From the NCBI GenBank assembly GCA_050258555.1, contig JBLMZA010000052.1:1-64000 (forward strand): a DNA stretch of 64,000 nt, in the 5' to 3' direction. The DNA comes from CAISDA01 sp050258555 (GTDB taxonomy: Bacteria; Bacteroidota; Ignavibacteria; UBA10030; UBA8401). The notes below the pieces were generated by a model. It did no database searches, was not told the origin of the DNA, and saw nothing but the letters and a program-made list of their open reading frames with translations. Every line of letters starts with the position of its first letter. Position 1 is the stretch's first letter. This document shows, piece by piece, positions 51,846 to 60,522 of the stretch. A program made the position numbers and the translations under genes.

Positions 51846-52472
51846 ATGAACCTGACGCTGCAACATACGCTTTCCCATTCACTCACATTCATGTTCAGGG
51901 ACGACGACTGGTTCTGGAAGGTCTCGCTCGGTGCGCTTGCGCTTCTGCTCATTCCCGTCGCGGCAGGATATTGCTTCGCGATCGGATTCCTGGTCGAGAC
52001 CGTGCGCCGATGCCGCCGGCACGAAGACGGGCTGCCGGATTGGAGCGACATCGCGCCCTTGTGGAAAAGCGGTCGATCGGTCGCGCCGGCGCTCGCGCTC
52101 TATACGGCACTTGCAAGCCTCGCCCTCGGCGCCATGGTGCACCAGACAAGTCTGCCGGTCGTGCTCCTCTCGGCCGTGCTCGTGCATGCCTTCGCCGGAC
52201 CGTTCGTGATTCTCCGTTATCTCGAGCATCCGACCGCCGGCGCATGCTTCAATCTTCGGGCGCTTGCCCGGCTGGCCGCCTCGTGCGGCATGCGCGCGTT
52301 CGAACTCTCGGGATATGCGTTCAGCGTCTTTGTGATCGTCCTCTGCTTCGGATGGATGGCGCTGATCGTGGGATGGCCCTTCTTCATCTTCTGGGGCATG
52401 CTCGTGTCGGCATCGTTCACTGCCCAGCTTGCTCCGGCTCCCGTTCCCCTGGCCGTCGAGGCCGCGCCATGA
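51846..52472 (+). CDS. DUF4013-type membrane protein
   Basis: 208 residues with five to six hydrophobic segments. HSLTFMFRDDDWFWKVSLGALALLLIPV, GFLVETVRRCRRHEDGLPDWSD and the following helices match the DUF4013 layout: an N-terminal F-DPDW motif, then VRR-GED-LPEW. Function unknown. Its ATG is followed by 4-nt overlap with the BrkB-type gene, so the two are coupled. The 177-nt gap from the tRNA contains no other gene. Confidence 0.8.
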   Translation: MNLTLQHTLSHSLTFMFRDDDWFWKVSLGALALLLIPVAAGYCFAIGFLVETVRRCRRHEDGLPDWSDIAPLWKSGRSVAPALALYTALASLALGAMVHQTSLPVVLLSAVLVHAFAGPFVILRYLEHPTAGACFNLRALARLAASCGMRAFELSGYAFSVFVIVLCFGWMALIVGWPFFIFWGMLVSASFTAQLAPAPVPLAVEAAP

Positions 52473-53422
52473 AGCACGTCACACTCGAACAGTTCACGGC
52501 TCAGACGCAGCGCATCGTCTCCACGCTCCGGTTTTATCTGCGGAGCATCGGCAAGGAGTTCTTCCGCCGCGAAGTGCCGTTCATTTCATCGGCCATCGCC
52601 TTCAACATCCTTCTCTGCTTCATCCCGCTGGTCATGGTGCTGATGTCGATCATCGGCACGATGCTGCTGTCGTACGACGTGCCGGTGCGCGACGTGGCAA
52701 AATTCATGGACACGATCATACCGCCGCTTCCCTACCGGAGGCCGATCAGAGACGCAGTAGTGACGATCGTGGGCGATATGATCGCCAATCGTTCGTCGCT
52801 GGGCATGGTGGGCGTCGTTCTGCTGCTCTACACCGCGACATCGCTCTTCAGCGCGCTGCGCTCGGGACTGCATCACGCCGTGGGCGCTCCGGCGCCCACC
52901 GATCTGCTCCATTCGCAGGTCAAGGACATCATCATCGTCTTCATGCTGGGGGTGCTTTTTCTTCTGGTGGGCATTGCGAGCCAGACCTATCCGCTGGCGC
53001 GGTTCATCGCCGATGCCGGCGCCCATTTCCCCATTCCGGCGCTGCCGGGAGTGCTCGCATCGCTCGGTCTTTTTGCGTTTTCGGTGCTGACGATGTATTT
53101 CCTCTACCAGTTCATCCCCTCCTATCCGACCTCGCACCGGGGATCGTTCATCGCGGCGCTGAGTTCGGCCGTGCTGTGGGAAATTTCGAAGCGGATCTTT
53201 TCCTGGTACATCAACCGGTATCAGCCTTTCGGAAAGGTCTACGGCGCCTACGCGTTTATGCTGGCGGCGATGATCTGGGTGTATACGGTGAGCATCATCT
53301 TCATTGTGGGGGGAATGGCCGGGCACATCTATACAGAGCGGAAGAAGGGCGTCTACAAGGCGGCGAAACCGAAAGCCGATGCGGCGCCGGGCAAGCCCGC
53401 GAAGGAAATGCACCGGCCGTAG
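52469..53422 (+). CDS. YihY/BrkB-family membrane protein
   Basis: 317 residues, six predicted helices. FFRREVPFISSAIAFNILLCFIPLVMVLMSIIG, the central SLFSALRSGLHHAVG and C-terminal FSWYINRYQPFGKVYGAYAFMLAAMIWVY are hallmarks of the YihY family (once called RNase BN). Some members are implicated in membrane integrity; function here is not established. The basic, Pro/Ala-rich tail (KKGVYKAAKPKADAAPGKPA) is probably cytoplasmic. Overlaps the DUF4013 gene by 4 nt (ATGA). Confidence 0.88.
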   Translation: MKHVTLEQFTAQTQRIVSTLRFYLRSIGKEFFRREVPFISSAIAFNILLCFIPLVMVLMSIIGTMLLSYDVPVRDVAKFMDTIIPPLPYRRPIRDAVVTIVGDMIANRSSLGMVGVVLLLYTATSLFSALRSGLHHAVGAPAPTDLLHSQVKDIIIVFMLGVLFLLVGIASQTYPLARFIADAGAHFPIPALPGVLASLGLFAFSVLTMYFLYQFIPSYPTSHRGSFIAALSSAVLWEISKRIFSWYINRYQPFGKVYGAYAFMLAAMIWVYTVSIIFIVGGMAGHIYTERKKGVYKAAKPKADAAPGKPAKEMHRP

Positions 53423-53429
53423 CGATCGT

Positions 53430-54011
53430 TCATTTTTTCAGCCATTCTTCATGCAGCGCGTCGAAGGCCTCCTTCTCGTACGTCGGCCGGTCGTACATTC
53501 CCTTGGCGCGCCGCTGGCGCAGCATCTCATAGAGCGTGACGGCCGTCGCCACAGAAACGTTCAGGCTCTGTATCATTCCCATCATCGGAATCATGATTGT
53601 TCCGTCGGCAAGACCGGCCGCATCGTCCGAGACGCCGGCATGTTCATTCCCCATCACGATGGCGATCTTCTTCGTCAGATCGATGTCATAGAGCGACTGC
53701 GCCTTCTCGTCGAGCCGCGTCGCATAAATCGCATAGCCTTCCTCGTGCAGCCGGTCGTAGCATTCCTTCACCGAGCGGAAGCGGCGCTTGCCGACCCACT
53801 TGTTGGCGCTCGACGAGCTCTTCTTGCCGATCTTCGGGAATTCGGTGTTCGTGTAGACGAGCTGCACTTCCGGAATGCCGACGGCGTCGGCCGAGCGGAA
53901 GATCGCGCTCACGTTGTGCGGATCGTGTATGTTCTCGATGACGACCGTGGCATCGCACTGCCGGTGTGAAAGAACGGAGAGGATCTTTGAGCGCCGCGAT
54001 TCTGATTTCAT
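53430..54011 (-). CDS. TrmH-family tRNA/rRNA 2'-O-methyltransferase
   Basis: 193-residue SPOUT enzyme: VVIENIHDPHNVSAIFRSADAVGI (motif 1), IAIVMGNEHAGVSDDAAGLAD (motif 2), IPMMGMIQSLNVSVATAVTLYEML (motif 3). It lacks the N-terminal extension of the enzyme at 11282 and resembles TrmH (Gm18) in size and motif 3. Convergent with BrkB, 7 nt apart. The Gm18 activity is inferred. Confidence 0.88.
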   Translation of the reverse strand: MKSESRRSKILSVLSHRQCDATVVIENIHDPHNVSAIFRSADAVGIPEVQLVYTNTEFPKIGKKSSSSANKWVGKRRFRSVKECYDRLHEEGYAIYATRLDEKAQSLYDIDLTKKIAIVMGNEHAGVSDDAAGLADGTIMIPMMGMIQSLNVSVATAVTLYEMLRQRRAKGMYDRPTYEKEAFDALHEEWLKK

Positions 54012-54018
54012 GATGTGA

Positions 54019-54924
54019 TTATTCCTGTGCGATATTCGGCACGGCATCGGCCGCCGAATTCACCTGAAGAAGAATGATGCCGCCCACAACGAGCGCCGCC
54101 CCCATGCACTGCAGCGCGCTCATGCGGCCGTCGAGAAAGAGGACTTCGGAGATGATGGCGACCACCGGCTCGAGCATGCTCGTGATGATCGCCTTGCTGG
54201 CCTGTATGTTTTTGAGTCCGGAAAAATAAAATCCGTACGGAAGAAGGATCGAGATGGCGGAGATGAACGAGAACACCATCCAGTCGCGGCCCGAATACCC
54301 CGCCGAGGCGATCGTCCAGGGCGGATTGATGAAGAGCCAGAAGGCGGAGGCGCCGGCCAGCACGTACGTGAGCACGGTCCATGCGCTGTATTTGCGCGTG
54401 AGCGGCTTGCCGCCGATATTGAAGATGGCGAACGTCACCGCTGCGATGAGCGCAAAGACGACGCCCTTCAGATTGGCGCGGATGATGCCTTCGTCGTAGG
54501 CGCCGACGGCGAAGAAGATGCCCGCCGTCGCACACAAGAGCGCCAGAAACTTCGACAGCGTGAAGCGCTCGTGCTGGACGACTGTCACATAGAGCATCAC
54601 CAGAATCGGCGCCGTGTACTGCAGCAGGATCGACGTGGCGACGTTCGATTCCTTGATGGCGAAATAATAAAAAAAGTTCGATCCGGCCACGCCGCAGATG
54701 CCGACAAACAGGAAGAGCGGAATATCGCGGAGATCGATCACGAGCATCTTCCGGTTCGAGGCGAGGAACGTGAGCACCAGCGCGATGCAGGCAAGCGTCA
54801 CGCGCGTCTGAACGATGATCAGGGGATCGTACTGGTTGTTGAAGAGATATTTGACGACGGTGGCGGCGACGCCCCACAACGCGGCGGCCGCGGCAATCCA
54901 TGCATACCCGAGAGACGGCTTCAT
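54019..54924 (-). CDS. EamA/DMT-family transporter
   Basis: 301 residues, ten predicted helices in two EamA repeats: AWIAAAAALWGVAATVVKYLF at the N-terminus, and ALIAAVTFAIFNIGGKPLTRKY opening the second. PVVAIISEVLFLDGRMSALQCMGAALVVGGIILLQ is the typical C-terminal end. ATG at 54924 preceded by GGGGGA; a GTG at 54933 is the alternative. Substrate unknown (amino acids or metabolites in relatives). Confidence 0.88.
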   Translation of the reverse strand: MKPSLGYAWIAAAAALWGVAATVVKYLFNNQYDPLIIVQTRVTLACIALVLTFLASNRKMLVIDLRDIPLFLFVGICGVAGSNFFYYFAIKESNVATSILLQYTAPILVMLYVTVVQHERFTLSKFLALLCATAGIFFAVGAYDEGIIRANLKGVVFALIAAVTFAIFNIGGKPLTRKYSAWTVLTYVLAGASAFWLFINPPWTIASAGYSGRDWMVFSFISAISILLPYGFYFSGLKNIQASKAIITSMLEPVVAIISEVLFLDGRMSALQCMGAALVVGGIILLQVNSAADAVPNIAQE

Positions 54925-54933
54925 TTCCCCCAC

Positions 54934-55464
54934 TTACTCTCCTGCCTCGTCCGCTTTGAGACGGTAATATTCCGCAAGGTCCTCATCGCCGCTGATGTGG
55001 TACAGGCTTGCCAGCCGGTTGCAGAGGCTCTTCCTGTTGTGGACGCATTCGAGGCCGACTTTCAGGAATTCGATGAGGGAATTGACGGGAGGGATGTTCA
55101 GATCGGGATTGTAGCAGTCGCAGGCATCGAGGTACGGATCGGGTTCCGCCGGCCGGATGGCGGCGGCCTTCTCGTAATATTCGAGCGCCTGTTCGAAATT
55201 GTCGCGCGATGAATAGAGGAGCTCGAAGACATTCGCCAGCCACATGTAGACGTCATACGCAATGTGGGGAAAATCCTTCGCGAGCTTTTCGCCGAAGAGC
55301 ATGATTTCATCAGGACCGAGGGAATCGTTCCAGAAGAGCACGCGGTACAGTTCAACATCGTCGATCTTCTGGGCCAGGGCGGATTCGAAGGCATCGAAGA
55401 TCTCGTTGAACGTCGTCGAGGACGCAAAACGCCGCTTGATTTCATCGCGTGATAACTCTGCCAT
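54934..55464 (-). CDS. Helical-repeat (TPR-like) protein of unknown function
   Basis: 176 residues, soluble and acidic. SRDNFEQALEYYEKAAAIRPAEPDPYLDACDCYN looks like one tetratricopeptide-type unit, and GLECVHNRKSLCNRLASLYHISGDEDLAEYYRLKADEAGE like a second. The N-terminal part (DAFESALAQKIDDVELYRVLFWNDSLGPDEI) is helical but not recognised. Just upstream of the EamA gene (stop to start under 10 nt). Probably a protein-interaction module. Confidence 0.65.
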   Translation of the reverse strand: MAELSRDEIKRRFASSTTFNEIFDAFESALAQKIDDVELYRVLFWNDSLGPDEIMLFGEKLAKDFPHIAYDVYMWLANVFELLYSSRDNFEQALEYYEKAAAIRPAEPDPYLDACDCYNPDLNIPPVNSLIEFLKVGLECVHNRKSLCNRLASLYHISGDEDLAEYYRLKADEAGE

Positions 55465-55574
55465 ACACACTCTCAGATAATGATCGAAATTTACTCAGAT
55501 GGTTTCTTAAAAGCAACAGAGAAGGAATGAACGGCGCACGTTTTCCATAACACCATCTGCGCCTCAGGAATTTC

Positions 55575-55603
55575 TTGCAAGTGGGAAAATCTTTTCATAC
55601 ACT
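55575..55603 (+). promoter_or_regulatory. Sigma70-type promoter of the thioredoxin-fold gene
   Basis: TTGCAA (55575-55580), 17-nt spacer, TACACT (55598-55603), 46 nt upstream of the ATG at 55649. Probably serves the following cinA as well. Confidence 0.45.
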
Positions 55604-55648
55604 TGGGTACGATGTCAACTATGTACAATCAATGGAGACTCTCCCCGT

Positions 55649-56125
55649 ATGAAGTATCTTGTCATGGCAGCGCTGATCCTCGGATGCACCGCATCCTCCT
55701 TCGCCCTTCCGGCCGACTCGGCCTCCCACGCGCCGAAGCATGCGGCATTCGATCCGCAGCGTGATGCGGCCAAAGACATCGCCGCAGCCGTCGAGGAAGC
55801 CGCAAAGACCGGCCGCCGTGTACTGCTCGATGTGGGCGGCAACTGGTGCAAATGGTGCCGAATGCTCGATAATTTTTTTGAAACGAATGCGGATGTGGCG
55901 AACCTGCTCAATCGGAATTTCGTTGTAGTCAAAGTGAACTTCAGCAAGGAAAACGAGAACAAGGAAGTGCTCTCGCGCTATCCGAAGGTCCAGGGCTATC
56001 CGCACTTCTTCGTGCTCGGATCGGACGGCACACTGATTCATTCGCAGAATACGGGAGAGCTCGAAAAAGGACAGGGATACGATCCCGTCAAGATGAAGGC
56101 CTTCCTCACCAAATGGGCGGAATGA
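55649..56125 (+). CDS. Exported thioredoxin-fold protein with CKWC motif
   Basis: 158 residues. The N-terminus MKYLVMAALILGCTASSFALP can be read as a Sec signal (cleavage after SFA) or a poor lipobox at C13. The thioredoxin_7/DUF255-like domain contains DVGGNWCKWCRMLDNFFETN with the redox pair C67/C70 and the cis-Pro region VQGYPHFFVLGSDG. Probably a periplasmic disulfide reductase. Eight nt before cinA; an ATG follows closely, suggesting co-transcription. Confidence 0.83.
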   Translation: MKYLVMAALILGCTASSFALPADSASHAPKHAAFDPQRDAAKDIAAAVEEAAKTGRRVLLDVGGNWCKWCRMLDNFFETNADVANLLNRNFVVVKVNFSKENENKEVLSRYPKVQGYPHFFVLGSDGTLIHSQNTGELEKGQGYDPVKMKAFLTKWAE

Positions 56126-56132
56126 CGGACGC

Positions 56133-57395
56133 ATGACCGCAGAAATCATCACGATCGGCGATGAGCTGCTCATCGGCCAGGTCGTCAACACGAATCAGGC
56201 GTACATCGCCGAGCAGCTGAACGCAGTCGGCCTGTATGTCGAGAAAATGACCACGATCGGAGACAACGAGCGCGACATCCTCGAAGCCTTCGAGGCGGCG
56301 ATGTCGCGCGCCGACTGCGTCTGCGTCACCGGCGGACTCGGTCCGACGCACGACGACATCACGAAGGCGATGGTCTGCGAATTCTTCAAGACCGACCTCG
56401 TCTTGAACGAAGAGGTGCTCTCGGATGTGAAGGAGCTGCTTTCGCGGCGCAAGATCGCCTGGCGCCAGTCGGCGCACGACCAGGCGATGGTGCCGCGCAC
56501 ATGCACCGTGATGCGCAACAAAAACGGCACGGCCCCGGGCATGATGTTCGAAACCGAAGGGAAGTATTTCTTCTCGATGCCCGGCGTGCCCTATGAGATG
56601 CGCGGCATGGTCGACGACTTCATCGTCCCCTTCTTCCGCTCGAAGAACCTCGAAGCGGTCGTGCTGCACCGCACGCTCAAGACGACGGGCATCGCCGAAT
56701 CGCTCCTTGCAGAAAAAATCGGCAATGTGCGCGACGTGATCGGCGACGACGGTTCCGTCACGCTGGCATTCCTCCCCAATCCGCTCGGCACAAAGCTCCG
56801 CATCACGGTGCGCGAGACGAGCCGATCGGCGGCCGAGGAAAAGCTGCTGCGCGCCGAGGCGGCGATACGCGCCAAAGCCGAACAGTACATCTATTCCAGC
56901 GACGAGCGCGGACTGGAAGACGTGATCAACGAACTGATGCGCGAGCGTTCGCTCACGCTGGCGACGGCCGAATCGTGCACCGGCGGAATGATCGCCGACC
57001 GCATCACGAACGTGCCCGGCGCTTCGGAATTCTTCCTGCGCGGATTCGTCGCGTATTCGAACCTGTCGAAAACCGAAGAGCTCGGCGTCGATCCGGCGCT
57101 CATCGAGCAATACGGAGCCGTGAGCCGCGAGACGGCCGAAGCCATGGCGCGCGGTGCGCGCGAAATCTCGCGCGCCGATATCGCGCTTTCCACGACCGGC
57201 ATCGCGGGCCCGACAGGCGGCAGTCCGGAAAAGCCCGTCGGCACGGTCTGGATCGGCTATTCGGACGTCGAAACGACGTTCGCGCTCCAATTCAACTACG
57301 GCGACCACCGGCTGCGCTTCAAGGAACGCACGTCGCAGGCGGCGCTCGAGCTCCTGCGAAGGAAGCTCCTGAAGATCGACATCGGGCGGACATAG
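56133..57395 (+). CDS. cinA: CinA-family nicotinamide-nucleotide amidase
   Basis: 420 residues in the full two-domain form. The N-terminal MoCF/COG1058 domain (about 1-170, ITIGDELLIGQVVNTNQAYIAEQL and TGGLGPTHDDITKAM) recycles NAD-derived ADP-ribose or FAD-like substrates in relatives. The C-terminal amidase PncC domain (about 255-415, TAESCTGGMIADRITNVPGAS, TGIAGPTGGSPEKPVGTVWIG) deamidates NMN. Its place before recA is the classical cinA-recA arrangement linked to competence and DNA-damage response. Confidence 0.93.
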   Translation: MTAEIITIGDELLIGQVVNTNQAYIAEQLNAVGLYVEKMTTIGDNERDILEAFEAAMSRADCVCVTGGLGPTHDDITKAMVCEFFKTDLVLNEEVLSDVKELLSRRKIAWRQSAHDQAMVPRTCTVMRNKNGTAPGMMFETEGKYFFSMPGVPYEMRGMVDDFIVPFFRSKNLEAVVLHRTLKTTGIAESLLAEKIGNVRDVIGDDGSVTLAFLPNPLGTKLRITVRETSRSAAEEKLLRAEAAIRAKAEQYIYSSDERGLEDVINELMRERSLTLATAESCTGGMIADRITNVPGASEFFLRGFVAYSNLSKTEELGVDPALIEQYGAVSRETAEAMARGAREISRADIALSTTGIAGPTGGSPEKPVGTVWIGYSDVETTFALQFNYGDHRLRFKERTSQAALELLRRKLLKIDIGRT

Positions 57396-57447
57396 CGGCC
57401 CCATGGGGAAACAGAAGGCGCGAAGAAGTCGACTTGCTTTCGAGCGC

Positions 57448-57465
57448 CGAAAACGGTATGTTTCG
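57448..57465. promoter_or_regulatory. Candidate SOS-type operator upstream of recA
   Basis: CGAAAACGGTATGTTTCG: near-palindrome with arms CGAAA(A)C / G-TTTCG, resembling the CGAAC-N4-GTTCG LexA boxes of Firmicutes and actinobacteria. It lies 130 nt before the recA ATG, in the 199-nt cinA-recA gap. No lexA gene is in the window. Confidence 0.25.
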
Positions 57466-57594
57466 TGTACTGCAATTCGAGTTCGGGGGAGAACCGGCCG
57501 CTCTATTTTTTCATCCTTATGAAGCATACGCCCCCGGGACTCGCACATTCTGAATAAATTTTGCTCTCTCACTGAAGAATTTTTGGAGGTTTTT

Positions 57595-58698
57595 ATGGCT
57601 GAAGAAAAAGATGCAAAACTCGTGGCGCTGAAAAGTGCGATCGACAGTATCGAGAAGGAATACGGCAAGGGATCGATCATGAAGCTGAACGACGGTCCCA
57701 TCATGAAGATCGACGCGATCTCCACCGGATCCATTTCGCTCGATGCCGCGCTCGGCGTGGGCGGCGTTCCGCGCGGCCGCGTGATCGAAATCTACGGCCC
57801 CGAATCGTCCGGCAAGACGACCATCTGCCTCCACATCATCGCTGAAGCACAGAAACAGGGCGGCATCGCCGCATTCATCGATGCGGAACACGCGCTCGAT
57901 ACGAACTACGCCAAACGGCTCGGCGTCGACGTGAACAATTTGCTTCTCTCTCAGCCGGAATACGGTGAGCAGGGCCTGGAAATCGTCGAGACGCTTGTCC
58001 GCTCGGGCGCGCTCGATGTGATCGTGATCGACTCGGTGGCGGCCCTGACGCCGCGCGCCGAAATCGAAGGCGACATGGGCGATGCCACCATGGGCGTGCA
58101 GGCGCGCCTCATGTCGCAGGCGCTGCGCAAGCTGACCGGCGCCATCAGCAAGTCGCGCACGACGGTCATCTTCACCAACCAGCTGCGCATGAAGATCGGC
58201 ATCATGTTCGGAAATCCCGAGACGACCACGGGCGGCAACGCGCTGAAGTTCTACGCGTCGGTCCGCATGGACGTGCGCCGCATCGAGGCGTTGAAGGACG
58301 GCACGAACATCATCGGCAACCGCACGAAGGTGAAGGTCGTCAAGAACAAGGTCGCTCCTCCCTTCCGCGAGGCCCAGTTCGACATTCTCTACAACGAAGG
58401 CATCTCCAAGATCGGCGATCTGATCGATGTGGCCGTCGAGAAGGAAATCATACAGAAGAGCGGCTCGTGGTTCTCGTACAACGGAGAACGGATCGGCCAG
58501 GGACGCGATGCGGTGAAGGCGTATCTTTCGGCCTCGCAAAATGTGTACGACGAAGTGCTGCTGGCCGTGCGCCGCAAGCTCGGCGTCGTTCCCGAGGCGA
58601 TGCCGGCAGGCGACGGCGATGACACAGGCGAAGCGGCCGCGTCCGAGACGCCGCGCACGCAGCCGAAGCCCGAATCCAGCCGGAAGTCACGTTCGTAA
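57595..58698 (+). CDS. recA: Recombinase RecA
   Basis: 367 residues. Strand exchange and SOS co-protease. Walker A GPESSGKT at 68-75, Walker B LDVIVIDSVAALTP, loop L1 EGDMGDATMGVQARLMSQALRKLTG and L2 FTNQLRMKIGIMFGNPETTTGGNALKFYASVRMDVRRIE are conserved. Shine-Dalgarno GGAGGT is close to the ATG at 57595. The C-terminus is basic and Pro/Ser-rich (PKPESSRKSRS), unlike the acidic tail of E. coli RecA. Confidence 0.98.
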   Translation: MAEEKDAKLVALKSAIDSIEKEYGKGSIMKLNDGPIMKIDAISTGSISLDAALGVGGVPRGRVIEIYGPESSGKTTICLHIIAEAQKQGGIAAFIDAEHALDTNYAKRLGVDVNNLLLSQPEYGEQGLEIVETLVRSGALDVIVIDSVAALTPRAEIEGDMGDATMGVQARLMSQALRKLTGAISKSRTTVIFTNQLRMKIGIMFGNPETTTGGNALKFYASVRMDVRRIEALKDGTNIIGNRTKVKVVKNKVAPPFREAQFDILYNEGISKIGDLIDVAVEKEIIQKSGSWFSYNGERIGQGRDAVKAYLSASQNVYDEVLLAVRRKLGVVPEAMPAGDGDDTGEAAASETPRTQPKPESSRKSRS

Positions 58699-58713
58699 GC
58701 ACGCGGACTGCAT

Positions 58714-59349
58714 ATGCGCATTACCGATATCCAGCAGCAGAAGCGGAATAAAACGCGCCGTTCAGTGTTTCTGGACGGCGCGTTTGCATTCGGCGTGAGC
58801 GAGATGACGTACGTGAAGTACCGGCTCGCCATCGGCGACGAGCTCGACGGCTTCACGATCGCGGCGATCAGGCAGGATGAGGCGGCCAACGACGTGAAGA
58901 ACGCCGCGCTGCGCTACCGGTCGTTCCGCCCCCGCACATACAAGGAGACGACCGACTATCTTCGCCGGAAGGAGTATGCCGACGAGGAGATCGAGATCGC
59001 TCTGCGCTTCCTGGAAGAGAACAAGCTGCTCAACGACGTCGAGTTCGCGCGCATGTTCTGCCGCGATGCGATGATGAAAAAGCCGCTGGGCGCGCGCGCG
59101 CTGCGGCAGAAGCTCATGCAGCGCGGCATCGCGCGCGAGATCATCGACGAGGTGATCGCCGAACAGATCACTCCCGAAACGGATTACGAGGCGGCTCGAT
59201 CGACGGCCGAAAAGCTCTACCGGAAATTCTCGACCTCGCGCAAACACCTGGACGAGCTCGCGATCAGAAAGCGGCTATATGAAAACCTCGCCCGGCGCGG
59301 CTTCCCGGGCCCGGTCATACAAACGGTCGTCAAGGAACTCTGCAGCTGA
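58714..59349 (+). CDS. recX: Regulatory protein RecX
   Basis: 211 residues of three-helix repeats that bind and restrain RecA filaments. Conserved: ALRYRSFRPRTYKETTDYLRRKEYADEEIEIALRFLEENKLLNDVEFARMFCRDAM, then GARALRQKLMQRGIAREIIDEVI and LARRGFPGPVIQTVVKEL. 15 nt after recA; probably one transcript. Followed by a GGGGCGAA palindrome. Confidence 0.92.
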   Translation: MRITDIQQQKRNKTRRSVFLDGAFAFGVSEMTYVKYRLAIGDELDGFTIAAIRQDEAANDVKNAALRYRSFRPRTYKETTDYLRRKEYADEEIEIALRFLEENKLLNDVEFARMFCRDAMMKKPLGARALRQKLMQRGIAREIIDEVIAEQITPETDYEAARSTAEKLYRKFSTSRKHLDELAIRKRLYENLARRGFPGPVIQTVVKELCS

Positions 59350-59368
59350 CGCATCTGTCGTTTTTTGT

Positions 59369-59391
59369 GGGGCGAAGCGCCGCTTCGCCCC
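59369..59391. repeat. 23-nt palindrome, GGGGCGAA family, copy 6
   Basis: GGGGCGAAGC-GCC-GCTTCGCCCC, starting 20 nt past the recX stop and preceded by a T6 run (59361-59366). Here the downstream pyrimidine tract seen at the other copies is missing. Confidence 0.85.
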
Positions 59392-59421
59392 GCAATGATA
59401 ATCAGACACGGGAACACTCTC

Positions 59422-60459
59422 ATGGAACACTTCTTCTCCTCACGCGCATGGAAGGTTTTTCTGGTCACATTCTCGATCAGTGCGCCCATCATCTTCCTGT
59501 CGTTCTTCAGCGATCTGTTTCTCATTCTGGTGCTGTCGGTCGTCCTCATGTTCGTGCTCCGGCCGGTCGTCGACCGGTTCGAGAATTTCGGCGTCTCGCG
59601 CACCGTCTCGATCCTCGCGATCTATCTCCTCTTCGGCGGCGCCGTCGTGGGCCTGCTCGTGCTGCTCTACCCCATCCTTGTCTCGCAGCTGACGCAGCTG
59701 ACGACCACGTTCGATGCGGCGAACATGTCCCTGATGGTCCGCCAGCTCGGCGATTCGATCGCGCAGAAATTCCCGTTCCTCACCTCCGAAGCCGTGATCG
59801 CAAAGTTCAACGACGTCGTCATGAGCGCCGGCAGCACGGCCGCTGCGAGCCTGTCGGGCATGGCGGGCTTCGCCGCCTCGATCCTCATCGTCCCCTTCAT
59901 CGCGTTCTTCCTTCTGCAGGACTATCATGTCTTCCAGAAGAAGTTTGTCGAGAACATTCCGAACAAGTATTTCGAGATGTCGCTCAAGGTCATCCGCACG
60001 CTCGAGGAGCAGCTGAGCAAGTACATCCGCGGCACGGTCATCGAGTCGCTCATCGTCAGCGTGCTCTACATCATCTCCTATTCCCTGCTGGGCATCAACT
60101 ACGCGATCGTGCTGGGACTGGTCGGCGGAATCACGAACATCATTCCGTTTGCGGGACCCTTCATCGGCGCCATTCCGGTGCTGCTCGTGACGATCATGCA
60201 GTTCGGCGATCTTCACCTGCTCATCCCGGTCATCATCTCCACCATCGTGGTCCAGCAGCTCGACCAGATCTTCGTCCAGCCGGCTGTCTTCAGCAAGATC
60301 ATGAGCATTCATCCGCTGGTCATGTTCCTGGTGATCCTTGCCGGCAACGAGATGCTCGGGGTGCTCGGCATGGTGCTTGCCGTACCAATCTATACGATCG
60401 TCACCGTCACCGCACGCGAGACGAACTGGGGGCTCAAGAACTACAAGATCACGCAATAA
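59422..60459 (+). CDS. AI-2E family transporter
   Basis: 345 residues with about eight hydrophobic segments. The C-terminal signature GGITNIIPFAGPFIGAIPVLLV and QQLDQIFVQPAVFSKIMSIHPLVMFLVILAGNEMLGVLGMVLAVPIY are typical of the YdiK/TqsA/PerM family. Substrates vary across the family and autoinducer-2 export is proven only for a few members. The ATG at 59422 gives MEHFFSSRAWKVFL. Confidence 0.88.
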   Translation: MEHFFSSRAWKVFLVTFSISAPIIFLSFFSDLFLILVLSVVLMFVLRPVVDRFENFGVSRTVSILAIYLLFGGAVVGLLVLLYPILVSQLTQLTTTFDAANMSLMVRQLGDSIAQKFPFLTSEAVIAKFNDVVMSAGSTAAASLSGMAGFAASILIVPFIAFFLLQDYHVFQKKFVENIPNKYFEMSLKVIRTLEEQLSKYIRGTVIESLIVSVLYIISYSLLGINYAIVLGLVGGITNIIPFAGPFIGAIPVLLVTIMQFGDLHLLIPVIISTIVVQQLDQIFVQPAVFSKIMSIHPLVMFLVILAGNEMLGVLGMVLAVPIYTIVTVTARETNWGLKNYKITQ

Positions 60460-60522
60460 CCGAAGGGAATGACGGATGCACAGCACATGTCTGCATGAAG
60501 ACCCCATCGCACAGGATCCCGC

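Noticed and set aside
51701..53422. Long open frame joining upstream sequence to the BrkB-type protein
   Set aside because: Its first 256 codons lie out of frame over the DUF4013 gene. BrkB homology begins only at the ATG at 52469.
57404..57523. 39-codon basic ORF between cinA and recA
   Set aside because: No ribosome binding site, Arg/Lys-rich composition expected by chance, and it covers the probable regulatory region.
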